A stretch of 64,000 nt of DNA from Coenobita brevimanus (GCA_032717465.1 CM064658.1:6674001-6738000); one strand, 5' to 3'; positions 23,638-34,082 are shown, counted from the stretch's first letter. The notes: generated from the sequence alone by a model not told the origin. Numbers and translations are program-made.

Positions 23638-24433
23638 TGTCAACTATGTCATCGCCACACCAGATCGTAGAAAGAGCAAGCAACTATGTCACATCAACAT
23701 GCTAAAGTTATATCACAGGCAGGACGAAAATAATCCAGTCTGCACTGTAGCTGTTCCACCCGAGTCTGCAAGTGAAGCTCTCCCATGCAGTATGAGCCTG
23801 AGTGATAGTTTGGGGAAGAATCCTGATATCATGAATGATCTCCAGACTAAGCTTTCTCATCTACCACCCAAGGAAAGGCAGGAGTTTTCGGCATTACTGC
23901 AGGAGTACCCGCAAGTGTTCCGTGCCACTCCAGGAAGAACCACTGTGTTGATGCATGATGTCGATGTTGGAGACGCAAAGCCAATTAAATTGCCTCCTTA
24001 CCGTGTGAACCCAGTGAAAGTTCCTCTCATCCAGAAGGAGCTTGGCTACCTGTTGGACCACAAGATGATTGAGCCCTGTCAGAGCGAGTGGAGTTCTCCT
24101 GTCACTCTAGTCCCTAAGCCAGGTGGGTCACAGAGGCTTTGCATTGACTACAGACGTGTTAATCAGATAACCAAAACAGACACTTACCCCCTCCCTCGTG
24201 TGGAAGATTGCATAGACAAGATCGGAAAGGCTAGGTACATAAGTAAGTTTGATTTGTTAAAGGGATACTGGCAAGTACCTATGACTGAAAGTGCTAGGGA
24301 GATCTCATGTTTTGTAACATTAGGAAAGACATTTGCATGTTCTGTAATGCCATGTACAGATTGTTTTAGAGTAATAAGAAATTTCCTTTGTAAATTTCTT
24401 TTTCTTTGTGGGGAGGTGTTACATAGCCTATGA
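23629..24433 (+). pseudogene. GPY/F end and truncated reverse transcriptase
   Basis: Open from 23576 in this frame. It opens with the rest of the integrase GPY/F module (NYVIATPDRRKSKQLCHINM), then a linker, then RT: KLPPYRVNP, WSSPVTLVPKPGGSQRLCID, YPLPRVEDCIDKIG and KFDLLKGYWQVPM (motif A Asp). After ISCFVT the sequence diverges, and the frame ends close to the 3' LTR. No YxDD box or RNase H is present, so an internal deletion has removed them. RT lying after integrase matches the Gmr1-like lineage. Confidence 0.82.
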
Positions 24434-25207
24434 TTTCATCATCCTTTGTGTAATTTTAACGCACAGTATGCTGCATGTTTGATCACGAGCGTGTTCTGCC
24501 TCAGTTCCCCCCTTCTACCGTTATAGTAGAGTAAGTCGACATCTCTGTTATACTTTGCGGGATTGTCATCTCTTTGTCCCCATGGCTTCATTTGTGCGTC
24601 CTCATTACAAGTTGTATCAAGCTCTCCTGGCCCCTATATAATGAGCTCAGTCTCTGCATCATTGCCACTTAGATCTGCTCCTCATTTTGTTCACATCTCT
24701 GTCCTCCCCTGTACAGATATTATTATTGTGAGTGCTCAAGAAGTCTCCAACCATCTAGCAGCTGTGTGTAATTTGAGTATAACTGTTGTTGCATTTTTTC
24801 TTGTACTGTATAGCATAAGTTTAATTTGTAGGCTTAGTGAAGTTTTCGTAATTCATGTATGGATCTTTATGTCAGTCATTTTTGATAATAGTTTGTATCT
24901 GTAATTATTTATCTGGCATTCACTGAGTATTATCTGGTATCTCATTTCATCAGGGCTGACTTAGATAAATTTATTCTTGCTAATTTCGTGTTAATAGAGG
25001 CTATTGCAGTTAACCATATATTTAACCTGTTTATTTGCCATTACATTATCTTTATGAGTCCTGAATGTTTTGTTGTTAATTTAAGCATTAAACTTTAACT
25101 TGTAATTTTACCTAACTCTTTTGTTTTGAACCAGGAACTTTACGGGACAATAGTGACTCTTCGTATTCTCACTTAAAGTGTACATTATCTTTCTCTGTTC
25201 CGTAACA
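24417..25207 (+). repeat. 3' LTR of the Gypsy element
   Basis: 791 bp; differs from the 5' LTR at about six positions by eye (for example GCGCGTCC against GTGCGTCC, and one extra T in a T-run). Confidence 0.88.
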
Positions 25208-25668
25208 CTGCTCTTTCCTCTCCTCCATCCTTCTTTCCTTCCATCTTCCTCTGTCTTTCTTTCATTCATTCTTTCCTTGTCCTTCTGCCTACGGGTAACT
25301 TTACACTCCCTCTTCTGTCTTTCTTTCCTTCCTTCTTTCCTTTTCCTTCTGCCTGTTGGTGACTCTACACTGAGTGACAATCCAAATGGTTTCCTGTACA
25401 CCAGGAAACCATTTACTATGCTGGGTGGTAACCATATAACCAAATTTTGACACCTGGTGGTTTAGTGGGTAATTATTGTGCCCCAGTCGGATTGAGCCGG
25501 TGAACGTTTATATCCAAAGGGTGGTTGGGGTTTATTACTCATGTAATGCCACTCAGGGATGAGTGAGGTTGGTTACTCTCATCTTAAATGTCGGGACCAA
25601 CTGCCTAGCCCCGGGCTCCTACGCTCCCCATGGGGCAATATAGGATTGGATGATGGATGGATGGATGG
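25208..25668 (+). repeat. S1 composite SINE, right part, split by the Gypsy element
   Basis: Continues the sequence at about 19770-19805. 25208-25440 is the pyrimidine-rich core with the GGTTTCCTGTACACCAGG palindrome. 25446-25668 is the tRNA-like body: TGGTTTAGTGGG fits an A box and GATTGAGCC is one change from a B box. It ends in GGAT repeats. Confidence 0.75.
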
Positions 25669-25734
25669 TAAGAAAGAAGGAACCAAAGGCCAGGAGCCTG
25701 CAAAATCATTCCCCTAAGAAGAAAACAAAAGATA

Positions 25735-27070
25735 ACAGAAAGCAAAATTCAAGATCTGTTTATTTCGAGATGCCTGGACAAACTGCGTTTGAAAAACTGG
25801 AGGTCATAGGCAGTAGGTAAATACAGACAGAGACAGTGCCAGAGTTTACCCGTTGCATACATGAAGGATTGGGAGTAACCGTTAACTCCCGTTATAGAGA
25901 GTTGGACAGAAAAGGGAAGAGTTTGTTGCTAGACAGTTGCTTCACACCCACTGTAGTGGTGGAGGGATGCAAGCAAACATTTCAGAGGACCAGTGACCAT
26001 TGACGCAGTGATAGAAGAGAGATGAAGATGGAACTGTGCGGCACAGAGGCAGAGGTTGAAAGGAGCTTGTAAAAGGAGGAGAGTTAATGAGACAGAAGCC
26101 TTTGACTCCACCTTGTTGAGAAGAGCTGCATATGTGGAGCCTCCCCACACACAAGAGTTGTGCTCAACACAGGGATGAATAAATTCTGCGTATAAAGTCA
26201 ACAACTGTGGAGTAGAAGGCATGGAGTTGTCTTAGCACACCTAATCTCTTGTAAGCAGATTTTACAAGAAAGGTAATATGATCTTTCCAAGATAAATCCA
26301 GAGAAAATGAAACCCCAGGTATGTTTAAAGATGTAGGATTGAGTTGAATGTTGTTAAAAATTAGAGGGTATTCCTGAGGAAGATTTTGTCAGGTTGAAAG
26401 ATGTAAGAACTGAGTTTTTGATGCCTTAGAAACAAGATTATCGTAAATTTTTAGAAGTAACCAACGTTTTCTTTTATTATTATTTTTATGGTTTCCAATG
26501 CAAAATACCGTGTTTTAATTAGTTTTGACCTTCATTTTGGGAAAGATGACTTTTATCCCAAGTCAGACATTAGATGTGCTATAGCCTCATCCCTTGTTTG
26601 ATGAAGCAACTGCTGACATGGACACTGTGGGAAGCGAATGGAAATGTGAAGGGTGGAGTCATCAGTGTATGAGTGGATAGGGTTAGAAGGTCATTACTAA
26701 ATAGACGGGAGAGAGTTGGCGATAGGACTGAGACCTGAGGAACATCACTATTGATAGCTCTGGGAGAAGAATGGTGGCCGTCTACAACAGCAGCTATAGA
26801 ATGACCAGAAAGGAAGCTAGAGATGAAGGCATAGATAGAAGGATAGAAACTGTAAGAGGGCAGCCTGGAAATTAAAGATTTATGCCAGACTTTATAAAAA
26901 TTCTTTGAGATGCAATGGCAAACCTTTTGCCAGTGTCCCGAAAGGAGGATGACCAAGTTTGAAAGGTAGGCTAGAAGATCGCCAGTGGAGCGTCCCTGGC
27001 AGAACCCATACTGGCGATTGGAAAGATTGTGATAGGAAAAGTGCTTGGAAAGATTGTGATGGGGAAAGTG
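25735..27070 (-). mobile_element. LINE D, Jockey-like reverse transcriptase pseudogene
   Basis: Minus strand. At 26579-26956: KVWHKSLISRLPSYSFYP (motif A region decayed), DVPQVSVLSPTLSRLFSNDL (motif B with Val for Gly). At about 26960-27060 upstream is a QYGF-type block. At 25929-26222: YAEFIHPCVEHNSCVWGG and LLNKVESKASVSL, the C-terminal region of Jockey-like LINEs. Several stops and frameshifts occur; motif C is decayed. 5'-truncated at a T-rich stretch near 27075. A dead copy. Confidence 0.7.
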
Positions 27071-27313
27071 CTTTGTTTTATTTTATTTTATTTTTTTTGC
27101 TATCTCGTTCCGTGCCATGTCCTTACATATACAGACAAACCTATTGTGGCCCAAAATGCCGAGTCCGTATATATGCTGTATGGACTAACTCACAGTGGTC
27201 CAAAATGCTAAGTCCATGTATAAACACAAAGTTTTACGCACATCTGCGCGAAATAATTTGAGTCTGCCCGTAGTGTGACAAAATAGGATGACACACCCCT
27301 GCTCCTCTCCCAT

Positions 27314-27443
27314 GCCTTATACCAATTAAAAAAAAAAAAAAAATGGAAATACGTAAAATCAGCACAGAACCCAAACTTCCCATCATAATTTCGACTGTGA
27401 CCGCATTACATACACCAAGTTGTGTTTCCATGCTACAAATGCT
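27314..27443 (+). repeat. Direct repeat unit, copy 1
   Basis: Starts GCCTTATACCAAT with an A-run, then ACGTAAAATCAGCAC and CCCATCATAATTTCGACTGTG. Repeated in the same orientation at 28036-28171. Function unknown. Confidence 0.6.
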
Positions 27444-27650
27444 CCATGCATCCACCCACTTCACACCAGAATGGATTATCTGTCCACATCAGCTGCTGGT
27501 GGTACTTGAAAGTAGCTATCTGACGCAAATCTGGGTCACGCCGTTCTGCCAAAGATATTGTGCGTACTCCCAAATTCCAGTCAAAGTTGGAAAACTTCCA
27601 AGTGATGAACTAACTGATAGTGATGTGCAAATAGTGTATATGATGAAAGT

Positions 27651-27886
27651 CCCATCCATCCATTGCCAGACGCCACGTATCCCAAACGGGGTGGCCGAGG
27701 GCTTAGAGTTAATTGTTTTACAGGGAGGGGCACTAATCCTCCACCAACCCCACTTGACACGTAGGGATGCCAACAGCATCTGGTGTTCCCAGGTGGTCAC
27801 CCATCCAAGTACTAACCAGACCCAACGTTGCTTAACTTCGCTGATCGGACGGGAAGCGGTGTACTCAACGTGGTATGGCCGTTTGC
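27651..27886 (-). mobile_element. 5S-rRNA-derived SINE (SINE3-like), full length
   Basis: On the minus strand it begins exactly at a 5S rRNA-like 5' end (27886), runs through a 118-nt 5S-like head, a core of about 60 nt (ACGTGTCAAGTGGGGTTGG and on), and a 3' tail GGCGTCTGGCAATGGATGG. A perfect 13-bp duplication ATATGATGAAAGT flanks it (27638-27650 and 27887-27899). The tail (GCCACCCCGTTTGGGAT and GGCGTCTGGCAAT) matches the LINE C 3' end, so LINE C probably mobilises it. The 5S head supplies the internal pol III promoter. Confidence 0.9.
27769..27886 (-). rRNA. 5S rRNA-like head of the SINE (not a genuine rRNA gene)
   Basis: Read on the minus strand: GGCCATACCACGTTGAGTAC, GTCCGATCAGCGAAGTTAAG, GTTAGTACTTGGATGGGTGA and a GATGCTGTTGGC end, the diagnostic order of eukaryotic 5S rRNA including the box A/IE/box C region. 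Because it is fused directly to a SINE core and tail within target duplications, it is a retroposed derivative. Confidence 0.85.
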
Positions 27887-28035
27887 ATATGATGAAAGTA
27901 ATGTAAGTAAATGTAAATAGATCAAAATCATAAAATCAAGTACTTTAGGGAAAGTAATGTAGAAACGATTTGCTGTAACTAACATGACTATGTGCAGCAT
28001 GAGTGTTTATTGTACCCTATTCAAGTATATATAGT

Positions 28036-28171
28036 GCCTTTATACCAATATAATAATAATTTAAAAAAAAAAGTGAAAATATGTAAAATTAGCACCAAAC
28101 TCCAATTTCCCATCATCATAGTTTCAACTGTGGTTGCATTACGTGAACCAGGGTGCGTTTTCTTGCTACAG
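28036..28171 (+). repeat. Direct repeat unit, copy 2
   Basis: Second copy of 27314-27443, diverged, ending TTTTCTTGCTACAG at the border of a pogo-like terminal sequence. Confidence 0.6.
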
Positions 28172-28218
28172 TAATCTCTCTCTTATCCGGACAATCCATT
28201 ACCATGACACTGTGATCT
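28169..28218 (+). mobile_element. pogo-like terminal sequence, interrupted
   Basis: CAGTAATCTCTCTCTTATCC after a TA dinucleotide resembles a pogo/Tigger left end. Its continuation seems to lie beyond the inserted element, at 30326-30365 (GGCTGTTCAGAACC, TTATTCGGACATTTTT). Confidence 0.4.
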
Positions 28219-28308
28219 TAAAATGCCCGCCGCCGGACCTTCCGCCCCGCCACCCCCCACCCCACCACCGGGCCACCACCACCCCACCACCCGAGGAAGG
28301 GATAACGG

Positions 28309-29472
28309 GGGGCTAATGACCCAGGGCAAGAGGGTCATCCAACCACCACTGACCTGTGCCCCTTCTCCCCGCAACTGCCCCAACGCCAGGTGAGCCTAGA
28401 TCCGCAGCAACCTCAACGGCGGGCTGACCATCGACAGCAGTGGGGTGGGACTGATATAAAATCAGTCCCTGGTAGCTTTTTGGTGACGACCATAGTTACA
28501 CCCCTTAAGGGCAGGAGGTCCCTTGGTGAGCCACGAGGTGTCCCCACCTCTGCCACAGTGAGCCACGAGGGAACACCACCCTCTGCCACAACTTTGGTGA
28601 GCCACGAGGGGCTAGTACCCTCTGCCACAGTGAGCCACGAGGGAACACCACCCTCTGCCACAACTTTGGTGAGCCACGAGGGGCCAGTACCCTCTGCCAC
28701 AGTGAGCCACGAGGGAGAAATACCCTCTGCCACAAACCAGACAGGAGGTCCTTTGGTGAGCCACGAGGGGCCAGTACCCTCTGCCACAGTGAGCCACGAG
28801 GGAACACCACCCTCTGCCACACCTTTGGCGAGCCGCGAGGGGCTAGTACCCTCTGCCACAGTGAGCCACGAGGGAGAAATACCCTCTGCCACAAACAGGG
28901 CAGGAGGCCCAATAGTGAGCTGTAAGGGGCCAGTACCCTCAGCCACCCCAAGGGTAAGAGTCCCTTGTAGGGAGCCAAAAGTGGGTCCCAGGGTAAAATA
29001 ACCTGGAGCCACAGCTGTGACGGAGACAGGAGAGAGAGTCACCTCCGTGCTACCCTCCCTGTATAGGAGAGAGAACACGGTCTCCGTGTGTCCTCTACCT
29101 TCAGCAATCTCCTGTGGGAGTAGCTGGACACCACTCGGGAGAGTTGCCCCGAAGGTGTCACCGGAGCGGAGACAAAGTCCCAGTCGGGGGCCTGCCTCCT
29201 ACTCCTGGGATATTCTTGTCTCCCCCAGGCACCAGCAGGAGACGAGGCCGCAGCCCACACCTGACGGCGCGTCCCCTGGCAGACCTCCACAGCCCCAGGA
29301 CCCCCAGGCGAGCCCAGCAGCCTACCAACGCTGCCCTCCTCACACCACGGAGCCTCCAACGCCAGAGACATCTCCTCCCACTGTTTGGCTCCAGTCCCGA
29401 GGGCCACCACTCCAGGTCGAGGCCCCACATAGGCGGGCCTCCCTGCACCACGACGACGAGACCCTGAGCTGA
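28309..29472 (+). pseudogene. VSHEG-repeat reading frame, one internal stop
   Basis: A single frame open from just after a stop at about 28306 to 29472, except for one TAA at 28999-29001. No ATG near its 5' end was chosen; a GTG at 28390 is the first alternative start. Residues encoded by about 28548-28950 are a peptide repeat of SATVSHEGTPP-type (11), SATTLVSHEGLVP-type (13) and SATNQTGGPLVSHEGPVP-type (18) units, all multiples of three bases. The downstream part is Pro/Arg/Ser-rich. No known domain, membrane segment or signal peptide is apparent. The reverse strand is also open over the repeat (28413-29078), as periodic DNA often is, so coding status is uncertain. Confidence 0.4.
28548..28950. 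repeat. GC-rich minisatellite with GAGCCACGAGG core
   Basis: About ten units of 33, 39 or 54 bp, each with GTGAGCCACGAGG and CCCTCTGCCACA. Unit lengths are multiples of three, keeping one frame open. Confidence 0.85.
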
Positions 29473-30325
29473 GGGTCTACATCAGGTCGAGGCCCCTAGA
29501 CAAGAGGGCCTCCCTGCAACGCACCGACGGAACGGACCCGGGTAGTGACTCCCCCTGCGGGTAGGTGACGCCCGCCACGGGTAGAGTCCCCGGAGGTCCC
29601 CCCCCCAGCTATAGTGACAAGAGTGATATAACCCAAGAAAAATGGGTAAGATCAGTGACACCTTTTCAATCCCAGTATACCCGAGAAAGTGGACCAGGAA
29701 CAGTGACAGAGTGACATAGTACGATCTAGAGGAAATCAACAAATAAGTGTTCGTGATCCCAATAAACTCACCTGCCCCTTTTTAAAGACAGTAATTCTAT
29801 AATAGTAAATCTAGTGTGTTTCCTCCCTCCCAGAATAGAGGAATTTCCCCGTCAGTATGAACGGCAGCCGGGTGCGCGGGCGAGTGTCGCCGGGCCTAGT
29901 TAACCAAGTCGAGTGTCTTGATCCGCTCCCTGCCTTTCTTATAGTAATACGCCTCCCCTAGACTATTAATCTTGTATATTCCTCTTGTGACTGTGAGTAT
30001 AGACTTTTTGGGCTTTGATGAAAGACAATCACCTTCACTTATAGAACCCCAAGCCATTGTTATATGTGATTATAGTGCGTGTTGAATATCCCGTGTCATC
30101 CTAACGTAACTCTGTATATCTGTATCCCATATCCTAAATATCACTCTATGTAATATTGTAACGGTGTTAGAATTAAGGTAATAGATGTGTTAAGGTATAC
30201 TGCCTAGTTTTTATGTCCTATTCCTTTGTTGGTGCTTTACTTCCTGTCCGGAAAGAGGACCCCGCTCAGTCGCTAGAGTTTTTAGGACGAGGAGTCGACC
30301 TAAAAACACTCAGCATAACAGATCT

Positions 30326-31150
30326 GGCTGTTCAGAACCATTATTCGGACATTTTTTCATAATGTCCTGACAAAATGCTTGTGTCCACGTGGAAACTATG
30401 GCCACATGAACATTTTCGTGCCAGGCCGGGCGGGAATAGCCCAGTTGCACCACCCTGTTTGGCTGGGTAGTTCACCCACCAACTGCAGTGCTAGAGACCT
30501 CCTCAGTCGGCGTGGTCGCCGGTTTATTTGGAGTTGGGCCGAGCTGATGGGTGGATCTCCGTCGCTTTGGGTAAGCATAATTTTTTTTTTTTTCGCCAAC
30601 TAATTGCTTCTATATTCTGTAGTCTAGATTACTCTAATACTGTGAAACACTTTTAGACTTTTGACCTTGTGTGAAGTTAATGGAAGTCTGTTAAACTGGA
30701 TTTTCTGGAATATTTAACCGGCAGCGTCTTTTGGTTGTTTGGAAGTCCGGCCCACACGGTAGCTTCATTTTGATTTTCGCCTTCTGCAACTTTCATTTTC
30801 CATACCCCAGTGTCAGAATGGGATAGTAACATTGTCCTTCATACTTTCCATTGCATTTTTTCGTGACTAGCTGCATATTACGTGTTAATCCAGTGTTAAA
30901 TCTGGGCTTTAAAGATGGCGATGGTAGCCGCAGCAGGTGAAGGTAGTGAAGCGGATTGGTATTTAAATTACGGCTATTTTTTTATTTGCTTTTTTTTTTT
31001 TTCACCCAGTTTTAATATTCGACATAATTTTGAGTTAAGCATTCCAAAAACTGTACCATAGTAAGGTAGCAGAAAGTATACGACTGAAGGATGTGATTTT
31101 GAATTGATTGTAGGTTTGCTTGTTAATTTGGATTTTCGTGGGTTTGCCTG
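30326..31150 (+). other. Gene-poor stretch with exon-like patches
   Basis: 30380-30590 is CpG-richer than its surroundings and ends in a donor-like GGGTAAGC. At 30915 an ATG in strong context (AAAGATGG) starts MAMVAAA, with a donor-like CAGGTGAAG at about 30934. No protein family is recognised, and nothing confirms transcription. It could be the 5' end of a host gene or unrelated sequence. Confidence 0.2.
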
Positions 31151-31189
31151 CAGATTGACTTTTTTTTTTTTTTTTCAGTGCCTAATTTC

Positions 31190-31620
31190 AACAGACGAAG
31201 TTTGAATTCAAGCGACCAAGACGGGAGTTTGAATTCGGGACCAAGAAGACTGGTTTGAATTCGGGACCAAGAAGAAGAGGGTTTGAATTCGGAACCAAGA
31301 CGACGGGGGTTTGAATTCAAGCGACCAAGATGACGGGTTTGAATTCAAGCGACCAAGATGGGTTTGAATTCAAGCAACCAAGAAAACGGGGGTTTGAATT
31401 CATGCGACCACGACGACGGAGTGTTTTAAATCAAGCGACCAAGAAGATGGGAGTTTGAATTCAAGTGACCAAGAAGACGGGAATTTGAATTCATGACCAA
31501 GAAGACAGGAGTTTGAATTCGTGACCAAGAAGACGGGGGTTTGAATTCAAGTGGCCAGGAAGACGGGGGCTTGAATTCCAGATCAAGACGGGAGTTTGAA
31601 TTCCTGGGATGAAGCTTTTC
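31190..31620. repeat. Minisatellite with GTTTGAATTC core
   Basis: About 14 units of roughly 25-37 bp built from GTTTGAATTC, then (AAG)CGACCAAGA and GACGGG. Units vary in length. Not coding. Confidence 0.85.
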
Positions 31621-32219
31621 AGTTAAGTATTTTCGTATTCTTCCAGCTCACGCCAATTTGGAGACTTTTGACTAATAACCAAGGAGACGCATTTTTAAAT
31701 TAACTAACCATTGATTGCAGACGAGGGTTTTTGACTAAGCAACCAAGGAGACCAATTCCTATACTAGACATTCAAATTCCTGTTGCCATGCTATACCTAT
31801 TATGAAAAATTGTAAGAGTAACCAGTTGCTACCATTTAAGGCTTGTCATGCAGCAGTGCAAAAGTGCATTGACTTAATTTTTTATTTAAGAAGTTTTAAT
31901 TAGTTGTGCTCCTTATCTCCTGAAAGGAGAAGACAGTAGTTGAGGGAATCCAGCCTGCAGTCCACTGGGTTCTTTATGAAATGGAATAAGGTTCAGTTAA
32001 GCTATTTTTTCAGATCCTGTGCTGTAGCTAACAAATTATTTTTCAGGTTATCCAGTAATAAGGAAGAAACAGGGAATTTTAGTTAAAACTCACCATAGTT
32101 GGGGGCGAGCCTAATCAAGTATTAAAAATTCGGTTGTCAATAGTCGAAAATCCGTTATGTCCAATGATTGAAAGTCTGTTATAGCTATCCAGGCCCCCTC
32201 CCTGCTCTCAAGGTTGGAT

Positions 32220-32890
32220 TTAATAGTTTGACAGCATATTATAGTTTTAAAAATTAAGACTGTACTCATTTCACACAAACTTGGCCCAGAATTCTGCCCT
32301 TGTGCAGTTAATATCACATCCTTATAGCACTTCATGAAACATATTGCACCCCGTTTAACAGCATATTCTAGTACCGTACTGTACTAAAAAAAATGAAAAC
32401 TACCCATTTCAAAAACTTGGCCCAGATTTCTTGCTATTTGCAGTTAATTTCACATCCTTGTCATTGCACTTCCTGAAACAATTATTGCACCCCGTTTGAC
32501 AGCTTATTCTAGTACTAATGCAAAACCTGTATGCTTTTCAGACAAACTTGGCCCAAACTTTTGCCCTTTCTTTAATTTTTTCCTTGTCATTGCACATCAT
32601 GAACATGTATTGTGCCCCATTTTACAGCATATTCTGGTAGTCCTAAAACTAAAAACTACCCATTTCATACAAACTTGGCCCAGATTTTTGCCCTTCTGCA
32701 GTTTTCACATCGTTATAGCACTTGATGAAACATTGCGCCTCATCCGACCGCATATTCTAGCCCTAAAAATGAGAACTACCAATTTCACAAACTTGGCCCA
32801 GAGTTCTGCCTTTTCAGAAGAGTAAATTTCACAACCTTGTCATTGCACTTCGTCAAACACGTATTATGCCCCATTTGGCACTTTATGGTC
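32220..32890 (+). repeat. About 130-bp tandem repeat, about 5 units
   Basis: Each unit holds ACTTGGCCCAGA, a TTTGCAGTTAATTTCACATC block, CATTGCACTTC(A/C)TGAAAC and CCCCGTTTGACAGCATATTC. Units are diverged, indicating age. Single relatives lie at 17490-17660 and 18045-18180. Confidence 0.75.
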
Positions 32891-33040
32891 ATTTGGTTGG
32901 TTCATAGTGTCCTTTAAATCTGGTGTCCAGTTTACAGAGGTACATAGGCTAAAGTGAGGTTTTAATGATAGCTTTAATTTTTATTGTTAATGCTTTCCCC
33001 ATGGAATATTCTTCCCCATTTTTTCCTCCCTATCTTTAAA

Positions 33041-33138
33041 CTATCTATTGTCAGATGCCATAATCCCGTAAGGGGTGGCCATTTGTTATATGGGGAGGGG
33101 CACTAACCCTCCGTCAACCCACTTCACACGCAGGGATC
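33041..33138 (-). mobile_element. 5S-SINE core and tail, without the 5S head
   Basis: GGGTTGACGGAGGGTTAGTG and the GGCATCTGACAATAGATAG tail (minus strand) match the SINE at 27651-27886. The copy stops where the 5S head would begin. Confidence 0.6.
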
Positions 33139-33529
33139 CTTGTAATGTTTTATTCAGCTTAAACTAGATTGGTTAGTTTTAAACCTCCACTATCAGAAAT
33201 TGCCATATAAATTAATCTTTGGATTAGCAAGGCTCGTATTGTTGACTGGAGCGCCCTAACACCATTTTCTGTCCTGTTTGTTACTGTTCTTTCCATATAA
33301 CTCCTTCTAGTATTGCCATACTGTGTAAATAACATGCAAAAATATACTAATCAGCTCCCTGACAGTTTTCTAAATACAGTAATTTTGTTATTGTAAATCT
33401 GATCTTGCCTTAATCTGCTTAAAAACTTCCAAAAGGATATCAGCCAGCTACATAAATTGCTAAGGGAAAGGTGTTGGAAAGCTTTCTTAACTGCAGAGTA
33501 TGTTACCATTAATTTGCAGCCTTGAATTA

Positions 33530-34082
33530 CAGGTACTGTAATACCTGGATATACGATACCCCTAGATGCAATTCCCCGGCTTAATGATGGGGGTAGAAAT
33601 TGCACCATACCCTGCCTAATGATGGCCAAACCCTGGTTTAACGATGGGTTTTGATTTTTCTTACCGATTTGGTATTTTAGACTAAAATTGTGTGTTTAGG
33701 TTGATATATAAACTTTTTAGACTTCGATTAACGTGTTTTAGCCATAGGTGGGGTGAACATTATTTTGTGGTACAATTTACTAAGCCTGATTTTTTTCCTG
33801 ACGTATTTGGTGATATTCAGATTTGATTTGTTGGTTTTAGTGAGTCATTTACAGGTGTTAGGCTTAGGTTAGCTTCCTTGACAGCTGTTAGGCCATTTAG
33901 ATTGCCGTTAAACCTGTTTTTGGGCTCATCTGGATGGGTTTTGGCCTTGGTTTGGGGGGAAACCCAAGGCTGGTAAACGGTCTACATTTAAATACATGTT
34001 AAGAGTACCCTGATATACGATAACCCGCCTGACGATGGCGGTTTTACCTAACCAGTTAGATCACTAAACTGGGGTATGCCTG
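33530..34082. mobile_element. pogo/Tigger-like MITE, copy 1
   Basis: Begins CAGGTACTGTAATACC and ends GGGGTATGCCTG, flanked by TA dinucleotides (33528-33529 and 34083-34084). Inside are GATACCCC, CCCCGGCTTAATGATGGGGG and CCTAACCAGTTAGATC. Related to 41959-42465. Non-coding. Confidence 0.6.

Larger units (their letters stand above)
19806..25207 (+). mobile_element. Ty3/Gypsy LTR retrotransposon with integrase before RT (Gmr1-like order)
   Basis: Two direct LTRs (19806-20595 and 24417-25207) enclose gag, protease, integrase and a truncated RT. The LTRs start TGTTACATAG and end CGTAACA. They differ at about six places by eye, so the copy is young. A 4-bp duplication CTGC flanks it (19802-19805 and 25208-25211). 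A TTGGCGACCTC primer-binding-like site follows the 5' LTR, and a polypurine stretch GTGGGGAGG precedes the 3' LTR. It interrupts an S1 SINE; compare the uninterrupted sequence at about 59290-59310. Three frame breaks and the missing RT/RNase H end make it non-autonomous. Confidence 0.88.
28219..30320 (+). mobile_element. GC-rich unclassified insertion, probably retroelement-derived
   Basis: Markedly more GC-rich than its surroundings and bounded by a 5-bp duplication GATCT (28214-28218 and 30321-30325). Removing it joins two halves of a pogo-like end. It contains a repeat-protein frame (28309-29472), an AATAAA at about 29760, and a 500-bp AT-rich tail. It begins TAAAATGCCC and ends CAGCATAACA, so it lacks a standard TG start; a long solo LTR or non-autonomous LTR-type element is possible. 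The class remains open. Confidence 0.5.

Noticed and set aside
27769..27886. Functional 5S rRNA gene
   Set aside because: It is fused to a SINE core and tail inside target duplications and is not in a 5S cluster.
28413..29078. 221-codon minus-strand frame over the VSHEG repeat
   Set aside because: It mirrors the periodic plus-strand frame; the plus frame extends well beyond the repeat and is preferred.
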